Origin: an uncultured Collinsella sp.
GTDB taxonomy: Bacteria; Actinomycetota; Coriobacteriia; Coriobacteriales; Coriobacteriaceae
DNA: 32,791 nt
Direction: 5' to 3'
Assembly (NCBI GenBank): GCA_959028445.1
Contig: CAUFRY010000023.1
Span: 1-32,791 of the forward strand
Position numbers and translations under genes: made by a program. The notes under the pieces are model-generated. The model worked only from the letters and a program-made list of their open reading frames with translations. It ran no database searches and had not been told where the DNA came from. Positions 7,749 to 14,653 of this stretch are shown piece after piece (position 1 is the first letter of the stretch; each line of letters starts with the position of its first letter).

Positions 7749-9638
7749 ATGAACGGAGTTTTGCTCATGGTTGTGGCCGCGGCGGTGCTCGCCTGCGGCT
7801 ATCTGGGCTACGGCCGCTGGTTGGCCAACAAGTGGGGCGTTGACAAAGAGGCCCTCACGCCGGCCAAGCGCATGAAGGACGGCAAGAGCTTCTCGCCCGT
7901 CTCCGCCTTCACCGCGTTCTCGCACCAGTTCAGCTCGATCTGCGGTGCTGGCCCTGTCACGGGTACGATCGTCGCCATGGCCTTTGGCTGGCTGCCCGTC
8001 GTGCTCTGGGTCCTCGTCGGCGGCATCTTCTTTGGTGCCGTCCACGACTTTGGTGCCCTGTACGCTTCGATGAAGAACAACGGCAAGTCGCTCGCTCAGC
8101 TCATCGAGAAGTACATCGGCAAGACCGGCCGTCGCCTGTTCCTGCTGTTCTGCTGGCTGTTCTGCATCATCGTCATCGCCGCTTTCACCGACATGGTCTG
8201 CAAGACGTTCATGTTCACCCCGGCCGTTGACGCTTCTGGTGCTGCTACCGGTGCCATCGACTTCACCAAGTCCTATGCCGCCGGCTGCGCTGGTACCATC
8301 TCCATCCTGTTCACCTTCGTCGCTATCGCCTTTGGTTGGGCCCAGAAGAAGTTCAACCTCACCGGCGCTGCCGAGTTCGTCACCGGCGTGGTCCTCATGG
8401 TTCTCATGTTCGCCGTCGGTATGCAGTTCCCGGTCTACCTGGATAAGTTCCAGTGGTTCGCCGTCGTTATGGTCTACCTGGTCTTCGCTGGCGCTATGCC
8501 CATCCAGATGCTCAAGACCCCGCGTGACTACCTCACTTCCATCATGATGATCGTGATGATCGTCTGCGCTGTCCTCGGCATCGTCGTCCTGGGCGTCAAC
8601 GGTCAGGCCACTATCACCGCTCCGGTCTTCACCGGCTTCTCCACTGCCTCCGGCATGATGTTCCCGGTCCTGTTCGTCTCCGTCGCTTGCGGTGCTCTCT
8701 CCGGTTTCCACAGCCTCGTTTCTTCCGGCACCTCTTCTAAGCAGGTCGAGAAGGAGCAGGACGCCGTCAAGGTCGGTTACGGCGCCATGATCGTCGAGTC
8801 CTTCGTCGGCATCCTTGCCATCATCGTCGCCGGCATCATGTTCTCCGACATGAACACCGCCGGTACCGGCGCCCTCAACGCCGGTGTCGCTTCCACCCCG
8901 TTCCAGATCTTCGCCGCTGGCATCTCCCGCGGTATGCAGGCCTTCGGTGTTGACGGCACGCTCGCTACCGTCTTTATGACCATGAACGTCTCCGCTCTGG
9001 CCCTGACCTCGCTCGACGCCGTCGCCCGCATCGCCCGCACCTCGTTCTCCGAGTTCTTTGCCCAGACCAACGATGCCCTGGCCATCGAGTCCAAGGCCGG
9101 CTATATGAAGGTCCTCGGCAACCCCTGGTTCGCCACGGTCGTTACCCTGCTTCCTGGTCTCGCCCTCGCTTTTGGTGGCTATGCCAACATCTGGCCGCTC
9201 TTTGGTGCTTCCAACCAGCTGCTCGGCGGCATGACCATGATCACCCTCGCCGTGTTCTGCAAGTGCACCGGCCGCAAGGGTTGGATGCTCTACGTGCCCG
9301 TCGTCTTCCTGCTCTGCTGCACCTTCACCTCGCTGGTGCAGAGCGCCATGGGCTGCATGGCCGCCGTCCAGGCTTACGGCTTCTTCGGTACCATCCCGGC
9401 TACCGCCACCACGGCCGCCGTCTCCGTTGCCGCCACCAAGGGCCTGCAGCTCGTCTTTGCCGTTCTGCTGATGGTCCTGGGCCTCATCGTTGCCGTTAAC
9501 TGCCTCAAGGAGCTCTTCGGCAAGGAGGCCGGTTCCATGCCCGACGAGGAGCCCGAGTGGTCCGAGATGGGCAAGGCCGAGTACGGCCGCGCCGCTGCCG
9601 CTGAGGCTCCTGCCGACGCCGAGGCCGCCAAGGCTTAG
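7749..9638 (+). CDS. cstA: CstA family carbon-starvation transporter
   Basis: A 629-residue polytopic inner-membrane protein. Hydrophobic segments run through almost the whole chain from residue 3. The conserved N-terminal stretch GYLGYGRWLANKWGVD and the following segment with FSHQFSSICGAGPVTG match the CstA/BtsT family. Those proteins import pyruvate or have been linked to peptide uptake during nutrient stress. The C-terminal 40 residues are acidic and Ala-rich. AGAGGAGGAAATGTA provides a very strong ribosome-binding site. The gene is probably monocistronic, controlled by the leader upstream and ended by the terminator at 9681. Codon use is strongly biased to C-ending codons, suggesting high expression. 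The substrate cannot be read from sequence. Confidence 0.9.
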   Translation: MNGVLLMVVAAAVLACGYLGYGRWLANKWGVDKEALTPAKRMKDGKSFSPVSAFTAFSHQFSSICGAGPVTGTIVAMAFGWLPVVLWVLVGGIFFGAVHDFGALYASMKNNGKSLAQLIEKYIGKTGRRLFLLFCWLFCIIVIAAFTDMVCKTFMFTPAVDASGAATGAIDFTKSYAAGCAGTISILFTFVAIAFGWAQKKFNLTGAAEFVTGVVLMVLMFAVGMQFPVYLDKFQWFAVVMVYLVFAGAMPIQMLKTPRDYLTSIMMIVMIVCAVLGIVVLGVNGQATITAPVFTGFSTASGMMFPVLFVSVACGALSGFHSLVSSGTSSKQVEKEQDAVKVGYGAMIVESFVGILAIIVAGIMFSDMNTAGTGALNAGVASTPFQIFAAGISRGMQAFGVDGTLATVFMTMNVSALALTSLDAVARIARTSFSEFFAQTNDALAIESKAGYMKVLGNPWFATVVTLLPGLALAFGGYANIWPLFGASNQLLGGMTMITLAVFCKCTGRKGWMLYVPVVFLLCCTFTSLVQSAMGCMAAVQAYGFFGTIPATATTAAVSVAATKGLQLVFAVLLMVLGLIVAVNCLKELFGKEAGSMPDEEPEWSEMGKAEYGRAAAAEAPADAEAAKA

Positions 9639-9680
9639 TCGACCTGACGAGTTGAACGTCACATCTATATGACTCGGAAA

Positions 9681-9717
9681 GACCGGGTCCGCGACTTCGC
9701 GGGCTCGGTCCTTTTTT
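9681..9717 (+). terminator. Intrinsic terminator after cstA
   Basis: A 13-bp stem with two G-T wobbles (9681-9693 with 9698-9710), an ACTT loop and TTTTTT (9712-9717), 42 bases after the cstA stop. Confidence 0.85.
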
Positions 9718-9785
9718 CATGCAAAAGCTGGTGACGCTCGAGTGTTCTCGCAGATGTTTTGCGTGGATAAGGGCGTGCGTTGTAC

Positions 9786-9801
9786 CATATAGACGTATAT
9801 G
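9786..9801. promoter_or_regulatory. Inverted repeat ahead of the Toprim-domain gene
   Basis: CATATA and TATATG are inverted around GACG, with GTAC present on both flanks at slightly different spacing. It lies in the AT-rich stretch just before the GTG start at 9823, where a promoter and operator would be expected. I see no convincing -35/-10 pair. Confidence 0.25.
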
Positions 9802-9822
9802 TGTACATATGAAAGGGGCCCC

Positions 9823-12015
9823 GTGGCCAAGACGGTATATTCCGATAACCAAAATAATGTCGATGCCCTGGCTGAACGTCTGAGCAGCCAGACGTCGCTT
9901 TCTGCCGAGCGTGCCAAGCTGGTTGCCTACGACCTGCTCTGCCGCAAGGCGCTCAAGATTAAGTCGAGTGCGCTGGCGCAGATTTTCCGCTCCGTCGATA
10001 AGGAATGTGACACCAAGGCGATGCGCGATGAGCTTATCGCGGCAAATATCGTGACAAAGATCGAGGGTAGCGGCATTAACGGGCGCCCGGCGTTCTATAC
10101 CATCAATGCCGAGATCCGCGATGTCCAGGAGCAGCCTGCCGAGTCCGTCGAAGATTTTGTCGTCGAGGATTCCGCTGACGTGCCTGCTGTGGAAGAAGTT
10201 GCTCCGCGTGAGCATGTCGATACCGATGAGTTGCTCGATGAGAACGTCGTGCGTGCCTTTACGGCCAAGGCAGGACGCGGCGGTTTTGGCGGGGGTGGCA
10301 AGCGCGATGCGCAGCGCCGCGCCCAGCAGGAGCGCTTCCGTCGCGCCGTTGCTCAAAAGGGTGAGACGGATGCCGAGACTGTTGAGACCGAGGCTGCTGC
10401 CGAGTCGCAGAAGCCCACGAAGGAGCAAAAGCCCGTGGAGGCCCAAGAGCCCAAGCGCCGTCGCGGTGCTCACTTTAAGGCTGCACAGCAGGATGCCGCG
10501 CGTGAGGCTGAAGAGTCTTCTGAGGTTGCAGACGATGTTGAGGAGTCTGCCAAGAAGGCTCCGGGTTCGTGTCGTCCCGGACGTGGTTTTGCGGGGCGCG
10601 CGTATCCCGTAAGGCGTCAGGAGAAGAGCGAGCCGGCTTCGACCACTCAGACCGAGAAGACCGAACAAACCGAGAAAACCGTTGAGCCGGCGGCTCGCGA
10701 GCAGCAGCCTTCCGAGTCGCAGTCTGCGGCTGGCACCGAGGTCAAAGCTCAACAGTCCGCCGATAAGCAGGCGGGGGAGAGCGCCTCGAGCAAGCCCCGC
10801 CGCCGTCGTCACCGCGGCGGTCGTGGCTCAAATGCCGAGGCTGCGGCCGAAAAGGCAGCGACGCAAAGCAAGGACGCGAAGGCTGAGGCCCCGGCGGAGC
10901 AGCCCAAGCGCCAGCCGGCGAAGGGGGACAAGCCCGAACGTTCGCAAAAGAGCTCGTCCGCGCCAAAGCAAGAGCGCAAAGCTCAGGCAGATTCCAAGCG
11001 CAAATCCCAGGCTCAGCCCAAACCGACTGCAAACGTTGCGGCCGCCCAGCAGCCTGAGCCGCCCGCTCATGGCGAGGTTTCGGCGTTTGCTCTGGCACGT
11101 GTCCTGGGCAGGCAGCTGCTCAAGGTCGTTCCTACGCCAATGGCGCTCTCCAAGATTAAGGAGCAGCAGACTCAAATTGTTAAGGTCGAGGGCAAGGACG
11201 GCAAAAAGGCTCCGCAGCGCACTCAGCACAACGAGATGTCCAACCGCAAGATTGCCGAGGAAATTGCGATCATCCAGGCTTGGATTGAGCAGAATCGCGG
11301 TGCCGACACGCCGGTCGCTTCGCGTCGCCAGCGCGCCTACCAGATTTTTAACGATGAGAAGGCCTTTGACGGCAAGCACGGCGAGCGCCTGATTCGGCGT
11401 ATGACCGAAAAAGGTATCAGCATGCAGGCGATTAAGGTCGCCCCCAACCGCCCCGTGCACTTTACGGGTTTCTTTACGCTGGGCGCCGACAAGCCGTTCA
11501 TTATGGTCGAGAACCTAGACACCTATGACGAAATCGTCAAGCTCCTGCGCGGCCGCAAGCACGCCAAGCTTTTTGGCACCAAGGTGGGCGGCGTGATCTT
11601 TGGCGGTGGCTGCAAGGCGAGCGTTTCGCACGCACTGGATGATTATCTGGCCGAGATCGGCTATCGCTTTAACTATGTCTACTACGTGGGCGACATCGAC
11701 CGAGAGGGTGCGCGCATTGTCGAGCAGACCCGTAACGCCAATGTGGTAGAGATTCGCCTGCATGCCGGTATGTATCGCGCCATGCTTGCCGAGCACAAGC
11801 GTCGCGTGAAGGCCGGCGGAGAGTGCGAACCCGCAGCTGCCAACCAGGGTGTGCCGCAGAACCTGGCGGCGACGATCAAGGATCTGCCCATGGTCACGCG
11901 CGTGCAGTTCCGCAACGTGCTGCGCGAGGGCGGACGCATTCCACAGGAGATTCTGATGACCGCCGACTATCGGGATGGCGACTCGGGAAGCTTCGACCGC
12001 ATGCTCAACAACTAG
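9823..12015 (+). CDS. Protein with C-terminal JetD-like (DUF2220) Toprim domain and long charged linker
   Basis: A 730-residue protein starting at GTG 9823, with AAAGGGG a few bases upstream. An upstream in-frame ATG at 9799 is less well placed. Residues 1 to about 110 look like a helical, winged-helix-type region (LVAYDLLCRKALKIKSSALA, INGRPAFYTI). About residues 110-430 are low-complexity Ala/Glu/Lys/Gln/Arg, presumably disordered. The C-terminal 280 residues carry VENLDTYDEI (Glu563), VIFGGGCKAS and YYVGDIDREG (Asp624, Asp626). This is the Toprim metal-site pattern of DUF2220, the domain of the Wadjet nuclease subunit JetD and relatives of topoisomerase VI A. No JetA, B or C genes are nearby, so it is not a visible Wadjet system. 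A nuclease or DNA-structure role is inference. Confidence 0.6.
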   Translation: MAKTVYSDNQNNVDALAERLSSQTSLSAERAKLVAYDLLCRKALKIKSSALAQIFRSVDKECDTKAMRDELIAANIVTKIEGSGINGRPAFYTINAEIRDVQEQPAESVEDFVVEDSADVPAVEEVAPREHVDTDELLDENVVRAFTAKAGRGGFGGGGKRDAQRRAQQERFRRAVAQKGETDAETVETEAAAESQKPTKEQKPVEAQEPKRRRGAHFKAAQQDAAREAEESSEVADDVEESAKKAPGSCRPGRGFAGRAYPVRRQEKSEPASTTQTEKTEQTEKTVEPAAREQQPSESQSAAGTEVKAQQSADKQAGESASSKPRRRRHRGGRGSNAEAAAEKAATQSKDAKAEAPAEQPKRQPAKGDKPERSQKSSSAPKQERKAQADSKRKSQAQPKPTANVAAAQQPEPPAHGEVSAFALARVLGRQLLKVVPTPMALSKIKEQQTQIVKVEGKDGKKAPQRTQHNEMSNRKIAEEIAIIQAWIEQNRGADTPVASRRQRAYQIFNDEKAFDGKHGERLIRRMTEKGISMQAIKVAPNRPVHFTGFFTLGADKPFIMVENLDTYDEIVKLLRGRKHAKLFGTKVGGVIFGGGCKASVSHALDDYLAEIGYRFNYVYYVGDIDREGARIVEQTRNANVVEIRLHAGMYRAMLAEHKRRVKAGGECEPAAANQGVPQNLAATIKDLPMVTRVQFRNVLREGGRIPQEILMTADYRDGDSGSFDRMLNN

Positions 12016-12022
12016 GGCGTTC

Positions 12023-12159
12023 GGCCCCGGGAGAGTGGGGACACCGGCTTAGGTTTCCTGCTCTACAGTCCTGCTCACGACGGAGGCCACATTAAGTGGC
12101 CTCCTGTTCGTGCGGAACTCGCGATAAACCTAAGCCGGTGTCCCCGCTCTCCCGGGGCC
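12023..12159. repeat. Variable-arm hairpin element, copy 3
   Basis: A 34-bp inverted repeat (12023-12056 with 12126-12159) with one non-Watson-Crick position, T12036 opposite G12146, which would be a G-U pair in a plus-strand RNA. The core from TTT to AAA is again exactly 75 nt (12054-12128). It keeps the same flanks and ATTAA loop, and the inner stem has GGAGGCCAC with GTGGCCTCC. It begins 7 bases after the stop of the preceding gene. As in copy 1, no T run and no ORF. Confidence 0.9.
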
Positions 12160-12177
12160 TGTGGCTACTTGGTTGTC

Positions 12178-12312
12178 GCAAGCGGCTCGCTTTTCGGAAC
12201 TGGGCTGATATTTTCTAGATGAAAGGCGCTCTTGGTCCTAATGGGCTTGGGGCGCCTTCGCGTTTCCTCGGCTTCGCACCCTTGCGGGTTCGAATCCCTC
12301 CGCTTGCCCACA
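12178..12312 (+). other. tRNA-like 3' remnant with duplicated hairpin
   Basis: Bases 12284-12300 read like a tRNA T arm (GCGGGTTCGAATCCCTC), followed by an acceptor-like CGCTTGC and CCA (12308-12310). Upstream, GCAAGCGG (12178-12185) is the exact complement of CCGCTTGC (12300-12307), but no D arm or anticodon arm lies between them. A hairpin (AAGGCGC 12223-12229 with GCGCCTT 12252-12258) resembles the terminator at 12317-12348. It may be the remnant of a tRNA gene. No functional tRNA can be folded here. Confidence 0.3.
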
Positions 12313-12348
12313 TAAAAGCGCCCTGGGCCGTTATGGGCTCAGGGCGCT
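12313..12348 (-). terminator. Terminator of tRNA-Gln
   Basis: A perfect 9-bp stem (AGCGCCCTG 12317-12325 with CAGGGCGCT 12340-12348). On the minus strand, Ts follow the stem directly downstream of the tRNA. Ts are also present on the plus side (12352-12355), so it may work in both directions. Confidence 0.65.
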
Positions 12349-12357
12349 CAGTTTTAA

Positions 12358-12432
12358 TGGCTGGGACGGAGGGATTCGAACCCCCAACAGCCGGCACCAA
12401 AAACCGGAGTTCTACCGTTGAACTACGTCCCA
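12358..12432 (-). tRNA. tRNA-Gln (anticodon TTG)
   Basis: On the minus strand a 75-base tRNA folds with acceptor TGGGACG/CGTCCCA, a T arm around GGGTTCGAATCCC and anticodon stem CCGGT/GCCGG around the loop TTTTGGT. This gives anticodon TTG. The discriminator is G73 and CCA is encoded. The U1-A72 pair and G73 are recognised identity features of tRNA-Gln. The 5' end is at 12432. Confidence 0.95.
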
Positions 12433-12470
12433 ATGTGTGGCGTTGCCCAAAAGCAACTCGTTTAGTTTAC

Positions 12471-13376
12471 CTAATCTGCGAGGGCATCGCAAACGCCGTC
12501 GAGCAGGCGTACGGCGAGTGTCTGCGCGTCGCTGGCCGTGAAAGTGCCGTTGTAGCGCGTCATGCCCGTGAGCTCAATGCGAATGCGAGCCGGCTTCTGC
12601 TGCGCGGCGACATTGGCAGTGCGGATGCGCTGGGCCAGGTTGTGACACTCGGCGAGGGCGATCGTGGCGCGCGGCGCTGCATCTGCGGGCAGCTCGTCGC
12701 TTGCGATTTCGAGCACCAGGTCAACGTCGGTTGGAACCTCGGAGTCGCAGAGCATCATGCCGCTGTTGTCGGTCGTTGCCGTGGCGATATTCCACATGCG
12801 CGACGCAACACTGCGCGCGATGGGGTCCTCGCCGATAACGGCAATCTGGAAGCGCTCGAGCACGTTGGCGGCGCGAGCAAAACCGATGCGGGACTCGGCT
12901 TCGGTGACCGAGGGCTTGCCCTCCCACACATGGTGCAGGCGGTTGATGTAGGCGTAGGTGTCCTGGAAGGCCATGCCGTCGGCAAACAGGCCGACATTTT
13001 CCTGGAACTGCTGCAGGGCGGCCTCGGTATGCGGACCAAAGTAGCCGTCGTCTTCGCCACAGGCAAAGCCCAAAACGTTGAGAGCGCGCTGCAGGGCCTG
13101 CACATCGGCGCCATGGAAATTGGGCATGCGCAGATAGAGGGTGCGGTCGCCCAGCTTATACGAAGCGTCTACAAGGGCGCTCCAACAGGGGATATCGACG
13201 GCATGACCGGCAGCAAGGCCGCTGTCGAGCCTGAAGGTGCTGACGGCCTGCTCAGTGGTGGCTCCAAAGTACTTGTCGGTGACTTCGGCGGCATCAATCG
13301 TGTAGCCGAGCTGCAGGAGACGAGACTGCACGTCCTCGACGGCTGCTCCTTGCATGCCCGTTGTAATAGGTTCCAT
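12471..13376 (-). CDS. Peptidoglycan-binding-repeat protein, no signal peptide
   Basis: A 301-residue protein with two PG_binding_1-type repeats. The first spans about residues 7-55 (VEDVQSRLLQLGY, YFGATTEQAVSTFR). The second spans about 88-135 (DVQALQRALNVLGF, YFGPHTEAALQQFQ). No signal peptide or membrane segment is visible. The C-terminal half (about 165-301) contains alternating strands and helices, including IAVIGEDP and ELTGMTRYNG, but no amidase motif I recognise. Actinobacterial CwlM-type proteins also combine cytosolic PG-binding repeats with a regulatory role in wall synthesis, so a similar role is possible but unproven. AAAGGGG precedes the ATG. The neighbouring polyprenyl synthase fits a cell-envelope context. 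Confidence 0.7.
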   Translation of the reverse strand: MEPITTGMQGAAVEDVQSRLLQLGYTIDAAEVTDKYFGATTEQAVSTFRLDSGLAAGHAVDIPCWSALVDASYKLGDRTLYLRMPNFHGADVQALQRALNVLGFACGEDDGYFGPHTEAALQQFQENVGLFADGMAFQDTYAYINRLHHVWEGKPSVTEAESRIGFARAANVLERFQIAVIGEDPIARSVASRMWNIATATTDNSGMMLCDSEVPTDVDLVLEIASDELPADAAPRATIALAECHNLAQRIRTANVAAQQKPARIRIELTGMTRYNGTFTASDAQTLAVRLLDGVCDALAD

Positions 13377-13403
13377 GAACGAACCCCTTTCGGCGTACCA
13401 TTC

Positions 13404-13433
13404 GTACTATTTGAGCGTCTGTCGGATAGACAA
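13404..13433 (-). promoter_or_regulatory. Possible promoter of the peptidoglycan-binding gene
   Basis: On the minus strand TTGTCT (13433-13428) and TAGTAC (13409-13404) are 18 bases apart and lie about 30 bases before the ATG at 13376. Both boxes are imperfect. Confidence 0.3.
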
Positions 13434-13514
13434 CGCAAAGGGATGCATAAACATGCACTCAACAGTGTAGCAAGTTGTGCCTAAATACGCTGCTGACAGG
13501 TTTTATAACCCCAG

Positions 13515-14540
13515 TTAGTTAAGGCGCTCCACAAAGAAATCTGCCATGGAGAGGAACAGCTCGCGTGCGTGCGGATCAAGCTCAACGTTCTCGATGGCCG
13601 CTTTGGCCTTAGCGGTCAGGTCGAGCGCGTAAGTGTGGGCGTAATCGATGGAGCCGGTTTCCTGGAAGATCTCCACGGCGCGTGCGAGCTGCGCGGGATC
13701 ATCGGTGCCCGAGGAAAGAATCGCCTCGACCTCGTCGTGGTGGCGCTCATCAGAGAGGGTGTGTACGGCGACAAGCGTGCGCTTGCCCTCGGTGATGTCG
13801 GTGCGGAAGTCCTTGTTGGCGGCTTCCTTAGTGCCGACAAGGTTGAGCAGGTCGTCCTGAATCTGAAAGGCAAGGCCCGTGTGCAGGCCAAAGGCGCGCA
13901 GCGCTTCGATTTGCTTATCGCTGCCGCCGCCAATAATGGCTCCGGCGGCAAGTGGCGTGGCTCCGCTGTAAAACGCGGTCTTGTGCGTCGCCATGTCCAG
14001 GTAGTCATCAACCGAGATATCAAAGCGCCCGTCACGGACCCAACCCAGGTCGAGCGCTTGACCCTCGATGGTGCGGACGATCATCTCGGTAAGCTCGTGG
14101 AGCACGCGCAGCTTCACGTCGGACTCCAGCGTGGGGTCGTCGAGAACCGTCTTGGTGACCATGGTGAGCGCCAAGTCGCCACAATTGATGGCAAGGCCCG
14201 TGCCCTCGGTAAGGTGCATGCAGGGCTTGCCTCGACGAAGCTGTCCGTTGTCGGCGATGTCGTCGTGGATCAGCGCGCCCGACTGGAAATGCTCGATAGC
14301 TGCCGCGGCGCTGCGGGCACTCTCAAAGCTACCGCCCACTGCGGTTGCGGCGAGCATGCAGATAAGCGGGCGGTGGCGCTTGCCGGCGTTGGCCGTAAAA
14401 GCCGAGAGCGGCGCGTACAGGTAGCGCTCGATATCGGCAGAGGTCGCCTGTCCGTCAAAGAACGTGGCCAGATAGTCGTTGATCTGGTCAAAGTGCTGGG
14501 CTAAAAAGCTGGTAAACGGACTGGACACGGGTTCTCGCAT
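13515..14540 (-). CDS. Polyprenyl diphosphate synthase
   Basis: A trans-isoprenyl diphosphate synthase that condenses isopentenyl diphosphate with allylic diphosphates. The first Asp-rich motif is DDIAD (residues 93-97) followed by RRGKP. The second is QIQDDLLN, where the usual final Asp is Asn. GKRHRPLICMLA is the family N-terminal signature. I start at ATG 14540 (341 residues) because the in-frame ATG 14579 would add a non-conserved tail without a ribosome-binding site. AGAAAGA just before 14540 is only a weak site. Chain length (C15 to C40) cannot be read reliably. A supply role for menaquinone or the wall carrier lipid is inference. Confidence 0.88.
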   Translation of the reverse strand: MREPVSSPFTSFLAQHFDQINDYLATFFDGQATSADIERYLYAPLSAFTANAGKRHRPLICMLAATAVGGSFESARSAAAAIEHFQSGALIHDDIADNGQLRRGKPCMHLTEGTGLAINCGDLALTMVTKTVLDDPTLESDVKLRVLHELTEMIVRTIEGQALDLGWVRDGRFDISVDDYLDMATHKTAFYSGATPLAAGAIIGGGSDKQIEALRAFGLHTGLAFQIQDDLLNLVGTKEAANKDFRTDITEGKRTLVAVHTLSDERHHDEVEAILSSGTDDPAQLARAVEIFQETGSIDYAHTYALDLTAKAKAAIENVELDPHARELFLSMADFFVERLN

Positions 14541-14653
14541 TCTTTCTGAGGTTGCATTGATGCAATATGCAGACAACATATTGCCACATCAGGGCGTTTG
14601 GCGCGGCAGTTTTGGCGATTTAGGACAACGGGCGTGCGTTTGATGGAGCGTGC

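Noticed and set aside
7590..9662. A 690-codon open frame on the minus strand opposite cstA
   Set aside because: It is the codon-bias shadow of cstA: Gly/Asp/Glu/His-rich low-complexity translation without domains, covering the terminator and leader as well.
7388..9740. CATGCAAAA-containing segments at 7388 and 9719 as a repeat
   Set aside because: The match is only about 10 bases and the surrounding sequence and context differ.
9823..12015. Complete Wadjet anti-plasmid system
   Set aside because: Only a JetD-like C-terminal domain is present; neighbours are cstA, a tRNA and a peptidoglycan-binding-repeat gene.
6952..12159. Hairpin elements as plain intrinsic terminators
   Set aside because: None of the three has a T run after the outer arm, and all carry a conserved 75-nt core that a terminator does not need.
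12219..13484. A 421-codon plus-strand frame
   Set aside because: It runs through the tRNA-Gln gene in antisense and the antisense of the peptidoglycan-binding gene. Segments such as GFEPPTAGTKN are typical false translations of tRNA genes.
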